Shown here: positions 1-6,391 of the stretch, piece by piece | Layout: the number at the start of each line of letters is the position of its first letter | How positions within the stretch are numbered: position 1 is the first letter of the stretch | Assembly: GCA_002292165.1 (NCBI GenBank) | Contig: DBBK01000133.1 | Location: 1-6,391, forward strand | Origin: Brevundimonas sp. UBA986 | GTDB lineage: Bacteria > Pseudomonadota > Alphaproteobacteria > Caulobacterales > Caulobacteraceae | Length of the DNA: 6,391 nucleotides | Reading direction: 5' to 3' | Notes under the pieces: generated by a model | Databases searched by the model: none | Told to the model about the DNA's origin: nothing | What the model saw: the letters and a program-made list of their open reading frames with translations, nothing else | Program-made: the position numbers and the translations under genes

Positions 1-674
1 GCCGCGTCTTCTTCCGCCGAACCACCGATTTCACCGATCATGATGATCGATTCGGTTTTGTCGTCGGCGAGGAACAGTTCGAGGATGTCGATGAACTCGG
101 TGCCCTTGACGGGGTCGCCGCCGATGCCGACTGCCGAGGTCTGGCCGAGGCCGACCTGGGTGGTCTGGAACACGGCTTCATAGGTCAGGGTGCCGGAACG
201 CGAGACGATGCCGACGTTGCCCTTCTTGAAGATGTTGCCCGGCATGATGCCGATCTTGCATTCGTCGGGCGTCAGGATGCCGGGGCAGTTCGGGCCCAGC
301 AGGCGCGACTTCGACTTCTCGAGGCGGGCCTTGACCTTGACCATGTCCAGCACCGGGATGCCTTCGGTGATGCAGGTGATGAAGGGCACTTCGGCGTCGA
401 TGGCCTCGATGATGGCGGCCGCGGCGCCCGACGGGGGCACGTAGATGACCGAGGCGTCGGCGCCGGTGGCTTCCTTCGCTTCGGCGACCGAGGCGTAGAT
501 CGGCAGGGTCTCGCCGTGCGAGCCCGTCCAGTTCGTGCCGCCCTTCGACGGGTGGACGCCGGCGACCATCTGGGTGCCGTGATAGGCCAGGGCCTGTTCG
601 GTGTGGAAGCCGCCGGTCTTGCCGGTCAGGCCCTGGACGATGATTTTCGTGTTCTTGTCGACGAGGATGGACAT
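1..674 (-). CDS. sucD: Succinyl-CoA synthetase (succinate-CoA ligase) alpha subunit, N-terminal 224 residues
   Basis: With SucC, this subunit interconverts succinyl-CoA, NDP and phosphate with succinate, CoA and NTP in the cytoplasmic TCA cycle. It carries the CoA-binding site and, in the family, the transiently phosphorylated histidine. The frame opens with MSILVDKNTK and runs open to the window edge, so the gene is cut. About 224 of the usual 290 or so residues are present. Visible family marks are the CoA-binding Rossmann turn GLTGKTGG (about 15-22), ITEGIPVLDM (102-111), GPNCPGILTP (127-136), SRSGTLTYEA (158-167), GIGGDPVKG (183-191) and GEIGGSAEE (214-222). The glutamate of GEIGG matches the residue that contacts the phosphohistidine in E. 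coli SucD. The phosphohistidine segment itself (GHAGA in the family) lies beyond the left edge. The ATG at 672-674 gives the canonical N-terminus. No strong Shine-Dalgarno precedes it, so translation may depend partly on coupling to sucC, 58 bases upstream. Identification is near certain. Confidence 0.97.
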   Translation of the reverse strand, partial: MSILVDKNTKIIVQGLTGKTGGFHTEQALAYHGTQMVAGVHPSKGGTNWTGSHGETLPIYASVAEAKEATGADASVIYVPPSGAAAAIIEAIDAEVPFITCITEGIPVLDMVKVKARLEKSKSRLLGPNCPGILTPDECKIGIMPGNIFKKGNVGIVSRSGTLTYEAVFQTTQVGLGQTSAVGIGGDPVKGTEFIDILELFLADDKTESIIMIGEIGGSAEEDA

Positions 675-717
675 GGGTCTATCGATCTCTGGATGTGTCT
701 GTCAGCGGGGCGGTGGA

Positions 718-732
718 GGCTGAGCGCGAGGC

Positions 733-738
<6 letters not shown>
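718..738 (-). other. Perfect stem-loop enclosing the sucC stop codon
   Basis: Bases 718-725 (GGCTGAGC) and 731-738 (GCTCAGCC) form a perfect 8-bp stem with a 5-base loop. The TGA stop of sucC (733-735) lies in one arm. No T-run follows on the minus strand, so it is not a typical intrinsic terminator. The sucD start lies only about 44 bases downstream. It could affect mRNA processing or the ratio of the two subunits, or it could be chance in GC-rich DNA. The base pairing is read directly; the role is inference. Confidence 0.45.
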
Positions 739-1923
<1,185 letters not shown>

Positions 1924-1933
1924 GGATCCGACG

Positions 1934-1937
1934 TCCT
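1934..1937 (-). promoter_or_regulatory. sucC ribosome binding site
   Basis: On the minus strand an AGGA core sits 10 bases before the sucC ATG (1921-1923). It supports the chosen start, which also gives the canonical SucC N-terminus. Confidence 0.6.
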
Positions 1938-1970
1938 GTGGCGGTGGCCTGGGGAAGAAAGTTGGCCGCG

Positions 1971-2000
1971 CTTATAGGCGTCGCTTGTTCGCAGGTGCAA
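1971..2000 (-). promoter_or_regulatory. Candidate sigma-70-type promoter for sucC-sucD
   Basis: On the minus strand TTGCAC (1995-2000) and TATAAG (1971-1976) are separated by 18 bases, a good match to a housekeeping -35/-10 pair. Transcription would start near 1964, giving a leader of about 40 bases that contains the sucC ribosome binding site. A perfect 8-base palindrome GTGATCAC (2007-2014) lies six bases upstream of the -35 box and could be a regulator site. This is the best promoter-like match I see in the 149-base gap between the MFS gene and sucC. Confidence 0.4.
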
Positions 2001-2037
2001 CCGTCTGTGATCACCCGTTACGCTATCGATCGGATCA

Positions 2038-2074
2038 GGCCCGGTATGAAAGGGCCGTATGAGGGGTCGCCCCT
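2038..2074 (-). other. Two short hairpins at the 3' end of the MFS gene
   Basis: Bases 2062-2066 (AGGGG) and 2070-2074 (CCCCT) form a perfect 5-bp stem with a 3-base loop that overlaps the TAG stop of the MFS gene (2073-2075). Just beyond, GGCCC (2038-2042) and GGGCC (2052-2056) can form a second 5-bp stem with a 9-base loop. Neither is followed by a T-run on the minus strand. They may slow or protect the transcript end, but I do not call an intrinsic terminator, and read-through from the MFS gene into sucC remains possible. Confidence 0.3.
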
Positions 2075-3575
2075 AGTCGACCCAGTCCTTCTTCAGCGTC
2101 CGCGAAGCCCCGAACAACAGGATCGAGGCCAGGACGTAGAAGCCGACGCCGGTGTAGATGGCCCAGCGCAGGCTCTCCTCGCCGAAGTGCGGGGCCAGAA
2201 GGTCGCTCATCCAGCCGAAGTAGAAGAAGCCGACGGCCAGACCCAGCAGGTTGTTGATCAGCAGGAACAGGGCCGAGGCGGTCGAGCGCATCGGGGCCGG
2301 GACCAGATGCTGGACCGCCGCCGTCACCGGCCCCAGCCAGGCCAGGTTCAGACCGGTCGGGATCAGGAAGATCAGGAAGGCGATGGTCAGGGACAGGCCC
2401 TGCGACCCGCCGCCGGGAATGATCTGCTGGATCAGCCAGGCCGAGTTCATGGCCAGGATGAAGCAGGGGCCGGAGATCAGGAAGGCCACGGCTGGCGTCA
2501 GGGGATAGGCGCCCTTGCCCTTCTTCGCCAGCTTGTCGGCGATCATCCCGCCCAGCCAGATGCCCGCCAGACCGCCGATCAGGGCGATGCCGGAATAGTA
2601 CCAGGAGGTCTGCTTCAGGGTCAGGTCGAAGCTGCGCATGAAGAACAGCGGCAGCCAGCCCGCGACGCCGTAGCCGCAGACCGAGGAAGAGGCGGCGCCC
2701 AGAGCCAGGAGCCAGAAGCTGGGCTTCTTGACGACGACCGAGGCCGTGGCCCTGGCGATCATCAGAGAGATGCCGATAACGAGGGCCAGGCCGCCGCCGA
2801 AGGCCCAGACCAGCGGATTGCCGGCGGGGACGCCCGCGAACTGGCCCAGCGCGGCGAGGATCATGCAGCCGGCGCCGAGGCCCAGCATGATCAGGGCGGC
2901 GACGCGGCCGGGACCGGTCGGGCCGGCGACGGCGGGCGCGGGTGCTGCAGCGGCGAGGTCGCTGCCGCCGCGCTTCGGATCACGGATGGTCAGGCGCAGC
3001 AGGGGGGCGAGGACCAGACCCATCAGGCCGACGGCGATGAAGGCGGTGCGCCAGCCGTAGGTCGCGGCCAGCAGGCCGCCGACCAGGGTCCCGGCGGCGG
3101 TGCCCAGCGGAATGCCGAAGGCGAAGGCGGCCAGGGCCCGGGCCCGGTGCTGCGGCGGGAAATAGTCGGCGATCAGGGAATAGGCCGGGGCCACCCCGCC
3201 CGCCTCGCCGACGCCCACGCCCATGCGGCACAGGAACAGCTGGCCGAAGGAGCCCGCCATGCCGCACAGGGCGGTGAAGCCGGACCAGACGGCGAGGGCG
3301 CCGGTCATGATCCAGACGCGCGAGAAGCGGTCGGCCAGCCAGGCGAGGGGAATGGCGAGGGTCGAATAGACCGAGGCGAAGGCGATGCCGCCCAGGAGGC
3401 CGAACTGGCTGTCCGACATCTTGAACTCGGCCTTCAGCGGGGCGGCGAGAATCCCGATGATCTGGCGATCCAGAAAATTGAGCATGTAGACGAGAACCAG
3501 GACCGCCAGGACGTAATAGCGGTATCCGCCCCGTTGCGCGGGGGCCTGCGGGGCGGTCGTGTCGGTCGTCGCCAT
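2073..3575 (-). CDS. MFS transporter, spinster-like family, 500 residues
   Basis: This is an inner-membrane carrier of the major facilitator superfamily; the substrate is unknown. Family marks are NFLDRQIIGILAAPLK (33-48), SDSQFGLLGG (54-63), motif A as LADRFSR (80-86), and GEAGGVAPAYSLIADYFP (123-140) followed by QHRARA (142-147). This pattern is typical of bacterial spinster-like carriers. The N-terminal six helices span about 20-197. A second motif-A-like turn, GGMIADKLAKK (342-352), marks the C-terminal half, whose six helices span about 286-490. Between the halves, after a polar Ala/Pro-rich loop (about 199-222), two more hydrophobic stretches (about 224-248 and 252-275) suggest 14 rather than 12 helices. 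The start is supported by GAGGAA five bases before the ATG. It lies downstream of the TonB-dependent receptor gene on the same strand, but a strong terminator intervenes. Sugar, organic acid, lipid or aromatic transport cannot be told apart from sequence. Confidence 0.9.
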   Translation of the reverse strand: MATTDTTAPQAPAQRGGYRYYVLAVLVLVYMLNFLDRQIIGILAAPLKAEFKMSDSQFGLLGGIAFASVYSTLAIPLAWLADRFSRVWIMTGALAVWSGFTALCGMAGSFGQLFLCRMGVGVGEAGGVAPAYSLIADYFPPQHRARALAAFAFGIPLGTAAGTLVGGLLAATYGWRTAFIAVGLMGLVLAPLLRLTIRDPKRGGSDLAAAAPAPAVAGPTGPGRVAALIMLGLGAGCMILAALGQFAGVPAGNPLVWAFGGGLALVIGISLMIARATASVVVKKPSFWLLALGAASSSVCGYGVAGWLPLFFMRSFDLTLKQTSWYYSGIALIGGLAGIWLGGMIADKLAKKGKGAYPLTPAVAFLISGPCFILAMNSAWLIQQIIPGGGSQGLSLTIAFLIFLIPTGLNLAWLGPVTAAVQHLVPAPMRSTASALFLLINNLLGLAVGFFYFGWMSDLLAPHFGEESLRWAIYTGVGFYVLASILLFGASRTLKKDWVD

Positions 3576-3580
3576 GTCGC

Positions 3581-3586
3581 TTCCTC
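3581..3586 (-). promoter_or_regulatory. MFS gene ribosome binding site
   Basis: GAGGAA on the minus strand lies five bases before the ATG at 3573-3575. It is a strong Shine-Dalgarno match at good spacing and fixes the start of the transporter. Confidence 0.7.
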
Positions 3587-3635
3587 GGATTTTCTGGTTT
3601 TCGGTATGGTAACGGCCAAGGCGGCCGCCGCAACG

Positions 3636-3675
3636 AAAAAGGGCGGCGGCCCTGCGTCGCAGGAGACCGCCGCCC
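3636..3675 (-). terminator. Strong intrinsic terminator of the TonB-dependent receptor gene, with nested hairpin
   Basis: On the minus strand a perfect 9-bp GC stem, GGGCGGCGG (3667-3675) with CCGCCGCCC (3641-3649), is followed directly by five T residues (3636-3640). Inside it a second perfect inverted repeat, CCTGC/GCAGG (3659-3663 with 3651-3655), has a 3-base loop, so the structure is a stem on a stem. It starts 24 bases after the receptor stop codon and ends about 60 bases before the MFS start. It therefore likely ends the receptor transcript and leaves the MFS gene to a separate promoter or partial read-through. In the plus direction no T-run follows the stem, so it is one-directional. 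Confidence 0.85.
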
Positions 3676-3683
3676 CTCTGTCA

Positions 3684-3696
3684 GACCGCTACGGTC
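3684..3696 (-). other. Short hairpin just after the receptor stop codon
   Basis: GACCG (3684-3688) and CGGTC (3692-3696) form a perfect 5-bp stem with a 3-base loop, a few bases past the receptor TGA and upstream of the terminator stem. Together they put two hairpins in tandem in the receptor's 3' untranslated region. It may protect the 3' end, or it may be chance. Confidence 0.35.
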
Positions 3697-3699
3697 CGA

Positions 3700-5913
3700 T
3701 CAACGGCGCCAGGTCAGGCGGGCCGTGATGGTGCGCGGCGGGCCGTAGAAGGCGTCGATGGAGTTGTTGTAGGTGGCGGTGCCGAAGTTGTAGCCGCCGA
3801 CCTTGTAGCGTTCGTCGGTCAGGTTCTTGCCGAACAGACCCAGCTCCCAGGCGCCCGAGGGCGAGGTCCAGGTCGCCGACAGGTCGATCAGGGTGAAGGC
3901 CTTCTGGTCGAGCACCGGATCCGGCGCGTCGAACAGGTGGTAGTCGCCGCGATAGGAGGCCGAGGGGGTGATGCGCAGCTCGCCGCCCGCGACCTGATCC
4001 GACCAGGTCAGGCCGAGGTAGCCCGACCATTCCGGCGAGTTCTGCGGCTCGCGGGTGTTCGAGACGTCGACCGGCGTGCCGGTGGCCAGCGAGATGAACT
4101 TCTCGAACTCGTTCTTCAGATAGCCGACCGAGAAGTTGGCGGTGAAGTGGTCGTTGAAGAAGGCCGAACCTTCCAGCTCGGCGCCGTAGATGTGCGAGGC
4201 GCCGACGTTGTCGACCACCGAGGCGATGCCGACGGCCGGGGCCGTGGCCACCTGCTGGGTGGTGATCTGCTGGTCCTTGTAGTCGGCGTAGAAGATGGCC
4301 GAGGAGAAGTTCAGGAAGTGGTCGAAGGCCGACCCCTTCAGGCCCAACTCATAGTTGGTGACCGTTTCCGGCTCATAGCCGTTGACCGTCTGGGGCACGA
4401 GGGCCGCGTCGCCGCGCATGTCCCAGCCGCCCGACTTGAAGCCCTGGCTGATCGAGCCGTAGCCGGTCACATCGTCCGAGAAGTCGTAGGAGACGCTGAG
4501 GCGGGGCGTGAACTTCTCGAACGTCTTGGACGCCGTGTAGTTGGTGCGGGTCGCGAAGATCGGACGATCCACGCCGCCGGTGAACGGCGAGCGGGTGGCG
4601 CCCAGGTAGAACAGGCGCAGGACCTGGCCGTCCTTGTCGTCGCGGGTGTAGCGGCCGCCGACCGAGACGTGCAGGCGGTCGGTCAGGTCGTAGCTGACGT
4701 CGGCGAAGGCCGAATAGGACTTGGTGTCGACCGAACCGGCGGCCGCGATCGACAGGCCGAGGTTTCCGGCGATGGTGTCGAAGGCGCCCGAGGCCGTGGC
4801 GTCCATGAAGAACAGGCCGGCGACGCCCGACAGCCGCTCGCCGGTATAGAGCAGCTGGAATTCCTGGGTGAAGGAATGGTCCGAATAGAGTGCCGGAATG
4901 TCCAGGGTCGGCAGCGGCGTTTCGTCGAAGTCGATGACGGTCTTGGTGTCGCCGGTCAGATAGGCGGTGATCGACTTCAGGGTGATCTGGTCGTTGAGCG
5001 TATACTCGCCGGTCAGGGAGACGCCGTCGGTCATCACCGACTGGTCGCCGGTCAGGCCCGCCTGGGTGTCATAGACATTGGCCGGGGGCAGATAGCCGCC
5101 GGTGGTCGAGGGCACTTCGCGGTGACCGTGGCGCGGCGCCGAGTCATCGTCGACGCGGTTGTAGGCGAGGCGGAAGAACAGGTCGTCCGTCGGGGTCCAT
5201 TCCGCGCTGAAGCGGTAGGCGGTGACGTCCTTGTTGTAGTGTTCCTGGCCGGTGGTCAGGTTCGTCCCGTAGCCGTCGCGGGTGTAGCGGGCCACGGCGC
5301 CGCCGATGGCGAAGGTGTCGCTGAGCGGCAGGTTGACCGAGCCGAGGGCGTTGATCTCGCGATAGGAGCCCAGATCGGCGCGCAGCATGGCCGAGGGTTC
5401 ATCGCCCAGGCGCTTGGTGACGTATTTGATCGCGCCGCCGATGGTGTTGCGGCCGTACAGGGTGCCCTGCGGACCGCGCAGGACCTCGATGCGCTGGATG
5501 TCGAAGATGTCCAGCACCGCGCCCTGCGGACGGGCGACATAGACGTCGTCGATATAGAGGCCGACGCCGGGCTCGAAGCCCCACAGCGGATCCTGCTGGC
5601 CGACGCCGCGGATGAAGCTGATCAGGGTGGAGTTGGAGCCCCGGGCGATCTGGACCGTGGCGTTGGGCGTCTGCTGCTGCAGGACGGTGATGTCGGTGGC
5701 GCCGGTCTGTTCCAGGCGGGCCGCGCTGAGGGCCGAGACCGCGATCGGCACGTCCTTCAGCTGTTCGTCACGCCGACGGGCGGTGACGACGACGTCCTCG
5801 ACCGAGGCCGTGTCGTCCTGCGGCGCGGGGGCCGCGGATTGGGCCAGGGCCCCGGTTGAAATAGCACTCCACGCCGCGCCGGCCAGCAGCGCGCTCTTGA
5901 CGAGTCTGTTCAT
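3700..5913 (-). CDS. TonB-dependent outer-membrane receptor, 737 residues
   Basis: This is an outer-membrane beta-barrel that imports a scarce or bulky ligand using energy passed by TonB-ExbB-ExbD; the ligand is unknown. A signal peptide with a basic start (MNRLVK), a hydrophobic core and an ALA|Q cleavage site predicts cutting after residue 24. The TonB box is EDVVVTARRR (39-48). The plug domain covers about 50-165, with DVPIAVSAL (54-62), IRGVGQ (101-106), GVGLYIDDVYVARP (116-129) and RIEVLRGPQGTLYGRN (141-156). The rest, to about 737, is the barrel, with repeated alternating strands and a last strand RTITARLTWRR typical of barrel insertion. Only about 14 residues separate the signal peptide from the TonB box, so there is no N-terminal signalling domain and this is not a FecA-type transducer. 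Length is ordinary for the family. Siderophores, vitamins, glycans and aromatic compounds are all possible ligands. A TetR gene is divergent upstream and an MFS gene follows downstream. Confidence 0.95.
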   Translation of the reverse strand: MNRLVKSALLAGAAWSAISTGALAQSAAPAPQDDTASVEDVVVTARRRDEQLKDVPIAVSALSAARLEQTGATDITVLQQQTPNATVQIARGSNSTLISFIRGVGQQDPLWGFEPGVGLYIDDVYVARPQGAVLDIFDIQRIEVLRGPQGTLYGRNTIGGAIKYVTKRLGDEPSAMLRADLGSYREINALGSVNLPLSDTFAIGGAVARYTRDGYGTNLTTGQEHYNKDVTAYRFSAEWTPTDDLFFRLAYNRVDDDSAPRHGHREVPSTTGGYLPPANVYDTQAGLTGDQSVMTDGVSLTGEYTLNDQITLKSITAYLTGDTKTVIDFDETPLPTLDIPALYSDHSFTQEFQLLYTGERLSGVAGLFFMDATASGAFDTIAGNLGLSIAAAGSVDTKSYSAFADVSYDLTDRLHVSVGGRYTRDDKDGQVLRLFYLGATRSPFTGGVDRPIFATRTNYTASKTFEKFTPRLSVSYDFSDDVTGYGSISQGFKSGGWDMRGDAALVPQTVNGYEPETVTNYELGLKGSAFDHFLNFSSAIFYADYKDQQITTQQVATAPAVGIASVVDNVGASHIYGAELEGSAFFNDHFTANFSVGYLKNEFEKFISLATGTPVDVSNTREPQNSPEWSGYLGLTWSDQVAGGELRITPSASYRGDYHLFDAPDPVLDQKAFTLIDLSATWTSPSGAWELGLFGKNLTDERYKVGGYNFGTATYNNSIDAFYGPPRTITARLTWRR

Positions 5914-5921
5914 GGGGGTTG

Positions 5922-5932
5922 TCCCGTTCCTT
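5922..5932 (-). promoter_or_regulatory. Probable receptor ribosome binding region
   Basis: On the minus strand AAGGAA (5927-5932) lies 13 bases before the ATG, and GGGA (5922-5925) lies 8 bases before it. The better-matching box is further out than usual and the better-spaced one is weak. The start itself is secured by the signal peptide that begins there. Confidence 0.4.
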
Positions 5933-5981
5933 TTGTTTCCAGCCCAATGACGCCGTTATTCAGCGTTCAATGATTTTCTCG

Positions 5982-6010
5982 AACCTGACCCTGTTTCGCC
6001 ATTCTGTCAA
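5982..6010 (-). promoter_or_regulatory. Candidate promoter of the receptor gene
   Basis: A perfect -35 TTGACA (6005-6010, minus strand) is followed after 17 bases by CAGGTT (5982-5987), a poor -10. A second, weaker option is TTCGAG (5978-5983) with GAATAA (5956-5961) at 16-base spacing. The first would give a leader of about 60 bases. A weak -10 behind a perfect -35 would fit a promoter needing an activator, but this is inference. Confidence 0.3.
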
Positions 6011-6034
6011 ACGGCCCAGCTTCGGATGACTGAC

Positions 6035-6071
6035 GTGACGTCACCCTGTGGCGCCGTTGCACCGGCGCCGG
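6035..6071. promoter_or_regulatory. Two perfect 10-base palindromes in the receptor/tetR divergent control region
   Basis: GTGACGTCAC (6035-6044) and CCGGCGCCGG (6062-6071) are each perfect palindromes. The first lies between the two candidate -35 boxes (receptor 6005-6010, tetR 6057-6062). The second overlaps the predicted tetR spacer. TetR-family dimers bind palindromes and commonly act at their own divergent promoter, so either could be an operator. Both are shorter than the usual TetR-family operator, and the GC-only one could easily be chance. Confidence 0.35.
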
Positions 6072-6084
6072 TCGCGGGTCTAAG
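6057..6084 (+). promoter_or_regulatory. Candidate tetR promoter implying a leaderless transcript
   Basis: TTGCAC (6057-6062) and TCTAAG (6079-6084) are spaced by 16 bases. The start of transcription would fall near 6091, about three bases before the tetR ATG. No Shine-Dalgarno-like sequence precedes that ATG, which fits a leaderless message of the kind common in Caulobacter-like bacteria. The -35 hexamer is identical to that proposed for sucC. Confidence 0.3.
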
Positions 6085-6093
6085 CCTGTGCCC

Positions 6094-6391
6094 ATGAGTG
6101 AGATCGCCCCTCCGCCGGCCCGTCGCGGCCGCCCGCCCAAGGCCGCCGGCGCTCCCGCCGTGGACACCCGCGCCACCATTCTGGACGCGGCCGAGGACCT
6201 GTTTTCCAAGCACGGCTTCTATGGGGTCACCATCCGTGAGGTGGCGCGCGAGGCGGGGGTCGATACGGCTCTGGTCCACTATTATTTCGGAGCGAAGCGC
6301 GAGCTGTTCGATGCGGTCTTCATCCGCCGGGCCGAGGTCTGGAACAACGACCGGGTCGACGCCATCAACCGCTATGTCGAGGCCGCCGGGG
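6094..6391 (+). CDS. TetR/AcrR-family transcriptional regulator, N-terminal 99 residues
   Basis: This is a DNA-binding regulator, usually a repressor released by a small ligand. The frame begins MSEIAPPPARRGRPPK and is open to the right edge, so only the DNA-binding half is present; family members are typically 190-230 residues. A basic, proline-rich tail (RRGRPPK, 10-16) precedes the TetR_N domain (about 24-80). There ATILDAAEDLFSKHGF (27-42) is helix 1. VTIREVAREAGV (45-56) and DTALVHYYFGAKRELF (57-72) hold the helix-turn-helix and the hallmark YYF-K-LF segment. The ligand-binding C-terminal domain is outside the window, so the inducer cannot be guessed. The gene is divergent from the receptor across 180 bases, the usual position for a local regulator of that receptor. 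An in-frame GTG six bases upstream is a possible alternative start, but ATG is preferred. Confidence 0.93.
   Translation, partial: MSEIAPPPARRGRPPKAAGAPAVDTRATILDAAEDLFSKHGFYGVTIREVAREAGVDTALVHYYFGAKRELFDAVFIRRAEVWNNDRVDAINRYVEAAG

Noticed and set aside
2007..2014. GTGATCAC as the same operator as GTGACGTCAC at 6035-6044
   Set aside because: The arms match, but the spacing differs (0 versus 2 bases), so one dimeric protein is unlikely to read both. Neither has the six-base spacing of a CRP/FNR-type site.
3620..3629. GGCGGCCGCC palindrome upstream of the MFS gene as an operator
   Set aside because: It is a pure G/C palindrome in very GC-rich DNA and has no positional relation to a convincing promoter, so chance is the simplest explanation.
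3937..5859. A 640-codon open frame on the plus strand opposite the TonB-dependent receptor gene
   Set aside because: It is antisense to a receptor with a signal peptide, TonB box and plug motifs. The product is repetitive Val/Gly/Arg/Asp-rich sequence with no recognisable domain, and its length is explained by high GC suppressing stop codons.
5902..5906. GANTC site (GAGTC) at codons 3-4 of the receptor gene as a CcrM-type methylation control point
   Set aside because: It is a single site inside coding sequence. Other GANTC sites occur inside genes here and I saw none in the intergenic promoter regions, so there is no basis for cell-cycle control.
5967..6279. Short minus-strand open frames across the divergent region and opposite tetR
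   Set aside because: They overlap the clear TetR_N coding sequence and the control region, have no supporting ribosome binding site or family motif, and are best explained as shadows.

Overview
The window is GC-rich bacterial DNA with a dense, mostly one-way gene layout. Sequence style points to an alphaproteobacterium, probably of the Caulobacterales (Brevundimonas/Caulobacter-like). The signs are an alphaproteobacterial-type SucC/SucD pair, a 'spinster-like' MFS carrier beside a TonB-dependent receptor with the TonB box EDVVVTARRR, and a tetR start that looks leaderless. This assignment is an inference from protein style, not a database result.

Layout from left to right: the 5' three quarters of sucD (minus strand, running off the left edge); complete sucC (minus), 58 bases upstream of sucD; a 149-base gap holding the best sucC promoter candidate; a complete 500-residue MFS transporter gene (minus); a 124-base gap holding a strong intrinsic terminator that reads on the minus strand; a complete 737-residue TonB-dependent outer-membrane receptor gene (minus); a 180-base divergent control region with two perfect 10-base palindromes; and the first 99 codons of a TetR-family regulator (plus strand, running off the right edge). 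No gap exceeds 300 bases.

Functionally there are two blocks. sucC-sucD encode succinyl-CoA synthetase of the TCA cycle and almost certainly form one transcript. The receptor, the inner-membrane MFS carrier and the divergent TetR regulator look like a small uptake or efflux module: the receptor would move a substrate across the outer membrane, the MFS carrier could move it or a product across the inner membrane, and the TetR protein could control the receptor promoter. The substrate cannot be read from the sequence. A strong terminator separates the receptor from the MFS gene, so those two are neighbours but probably not a simple operon.

I found no CRISPR array, tRNA, rRNA, insertion sequence or phage feature, and no convincing new biological system. 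The points most worth checking are the divergent control region, the possibly leaderless tetR, the compound terminator, the two extra hydrophobic segments in the MFS protein, and hairpins that enclose the stop codons of sucC and the MFS gene.
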